DNA of 5,623 bases, taken from contig JBMNTQ010000132.1 in the NCBI GenBank assembly GCA_050945815.1, forward strand, positions 1 through 5,623, read 5' to 3'. Below, in pieces: positions 5,104-5,623 of this stretch. The stretch is from JBMNTQ01 sp050945815 (GTDB taxonomy: Bacteria > Bacillota > Clostridia > Christensenellales > JBMNTQ01). The position numbers and the translations under genes are program-made. Every line of letters begins with the position of its first letter. The first letter of the stretch is position 1. The notes under the pieces are model-generated. The model did no database searches. It was not told the origin of the DNA and was given only the letters and a program-made list of their open reading frames with translations.

Positions 5104-5623
5104 AGCCGGCGGTATAAGCCTACAACCTTCCCGAGAATCACCACATCCGAGAGAATAATCGGCTGCATCGCGCTGTTTTCCGGCTGCAAGCGTATATGGC
5201 CGTTCTCCTTATAAAAACGTTTTACTGTTGCTTCGTTGTCAATGAGGGCTACCACAATCTCGCCGTTTTCCGCTGTTGGCGTTCGGCTTACGATAATTCT
5301 GTCGCCGTTGTGAATACCGGCTTCAATCATGCTTTCACCTTTTACAACCAATATGAAAGCTTCGCTGTTGCCGCGGACCAACTCGGCGGGCAGACGCATG
5401 GTTTCACCGGATTCCTGAACGGCAAGAATTGGCTGGCCGGCGGCAATGTTGCCTAAAACCGGCAACTCCACGAATTCTCCCTGGTTTTCGTAGGTTTTAA
5501 GGGCCAAAGCCCGGCGCTTATTCTCACCTTGGCGCTTTAGCATACCATTCTTCTCCAAACGAGTGATATAACCATGCACCGTAGAGGTGGAACGTAGCCC
5601 CAACGCAGCACATATATCCCGCA
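5100..5623 (-). CDS. lexA: SOS repressor LexA (5' end outside window)
   Basis: LexA represses DNA-damage genes and cleaves itself when stimulated by RecA filaments. About 173 codons are visible and the frame runs off the right edge; roughly the first 30 residues are missing. The Leu (TTG) at 5601-5603 is internal, preceded by RDICAA. Seen in order: the end of the winged-helix DNA-binding domain (RDICAALGLRSTSTVHGYI, with STSTVHGYITRLE as recognition region), a linker, the cleavage site IAAGQP (Ala codon 5439-5441, Gly codon 5436-5438), the catalytic Ser in VKGESMIEAG (5331-5333), and the catalytic Lys in EATVKRF (5220-5222). The C-terminus (LQPENSAMQPIIL, VVILGKVVGLYRRL) is typical. All residues needed for self-cleavage are present. 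The promoter and any self-regulating operator lie beyond the window. Its stop codon overlaps the stop of the convergent ynbB-like gene. Confidence 0.97.
   Translation of the reverse strand, partial: RDICAALGLRSTSTVHGYITRLEKNGMLKRQGENKRRALALKTYENQGEFVELPVLGNIAAGQPILAVQESGETMRLPAELVRGNSEAFILVVKGESMIEAGIHNGDRIIVSRTPTAENGEIVVALIDNEATVKRFYKENGHIRLQPENSAMQPIILSDVVILGKVVGLYRRL

Noticed and set aside
5084..5110. Bidirectional terminator at the ynbB-like/lexA junction
   Set aside because: Only a 4-bp AAAA/TTTT pairing around GCCCTG can be drawn; no stable stem with a T-tract is seen on either strand.
5196..5456. 86-codon plus-strand open frame inside lexA
   Set aside because: It runs antisense to the LexA catalytic domain; the lexA frame explains the sequence fully.

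Overview
The window is a compact stretch of a bacterial chromosome, most likely from a Gram-positive anaerobe of the Clostridia. This is inferred from the gene order mutS-mutL-miaA-hfq-(ynbB-like PLP enzyme)-lexA, strong purine-rich Shine-Dalgarno sites, a TTG start, a MutL carrying the metal-dependent endonuclease motif (a type found where MutH is absent), a short Hfq without a long C-terminal tail, and a Gram-positive type LexA. Base composition looks close to balanced and even throughout. There is no sign of transfer, mobile elements, tRNA/rRNA genes or CRISPR repeats.

Layout. Positions 1-3740 hold a tightly packed plus-strand run: the 3' end of mutS (the start lies left of the window), complete mutL 3 bases later, complete miaA 31 bases after mutL, and complete hfq 32 bases after miaA. 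A 91-base gap (3741-3831) holds an imperfect inverted repeat and a good candidate intrinsic terminator whose T-tract runs straight into the ribosome binding site of the next gene. That gene (3832-5103) is a PLP enzyme of the YnbB / methionine gamma-lyase-like family. It meets lexA tail to tail, the two sharing 4 bases. lexA is on the minus strand and runs off the right edge, losing its first 30 or so residues.

How the genes work together. MutS recognises mismatches and recruits MutL, whose C-terminal nuclease nicks the new strand; both contact the sliding clamp. LexA represses the SOS response, so mismatch repair and damage-response control sit side by side. MiaA isopentenylates A37 of tRNAs reading UNN codons and Hfq is an RNA chaperone; their pairing downstream of mutL is ancient and widespread. 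The role of the YnbB-like enzyme here is unknown.

I see no clearly new biological system. The points most worth checking are an Hfq with Asn in place of the near-universal His of its Sm2 motif, a MutL endonuclease motif ending in Asp instead of Glu with a displaced clamp-motif proline, an A8 tract near the end of mutS, a candidate internal hfq promoter with stacked hairpins in the miaA 3' end, and the two crowded gene boundaries around the YnbB-like gene.
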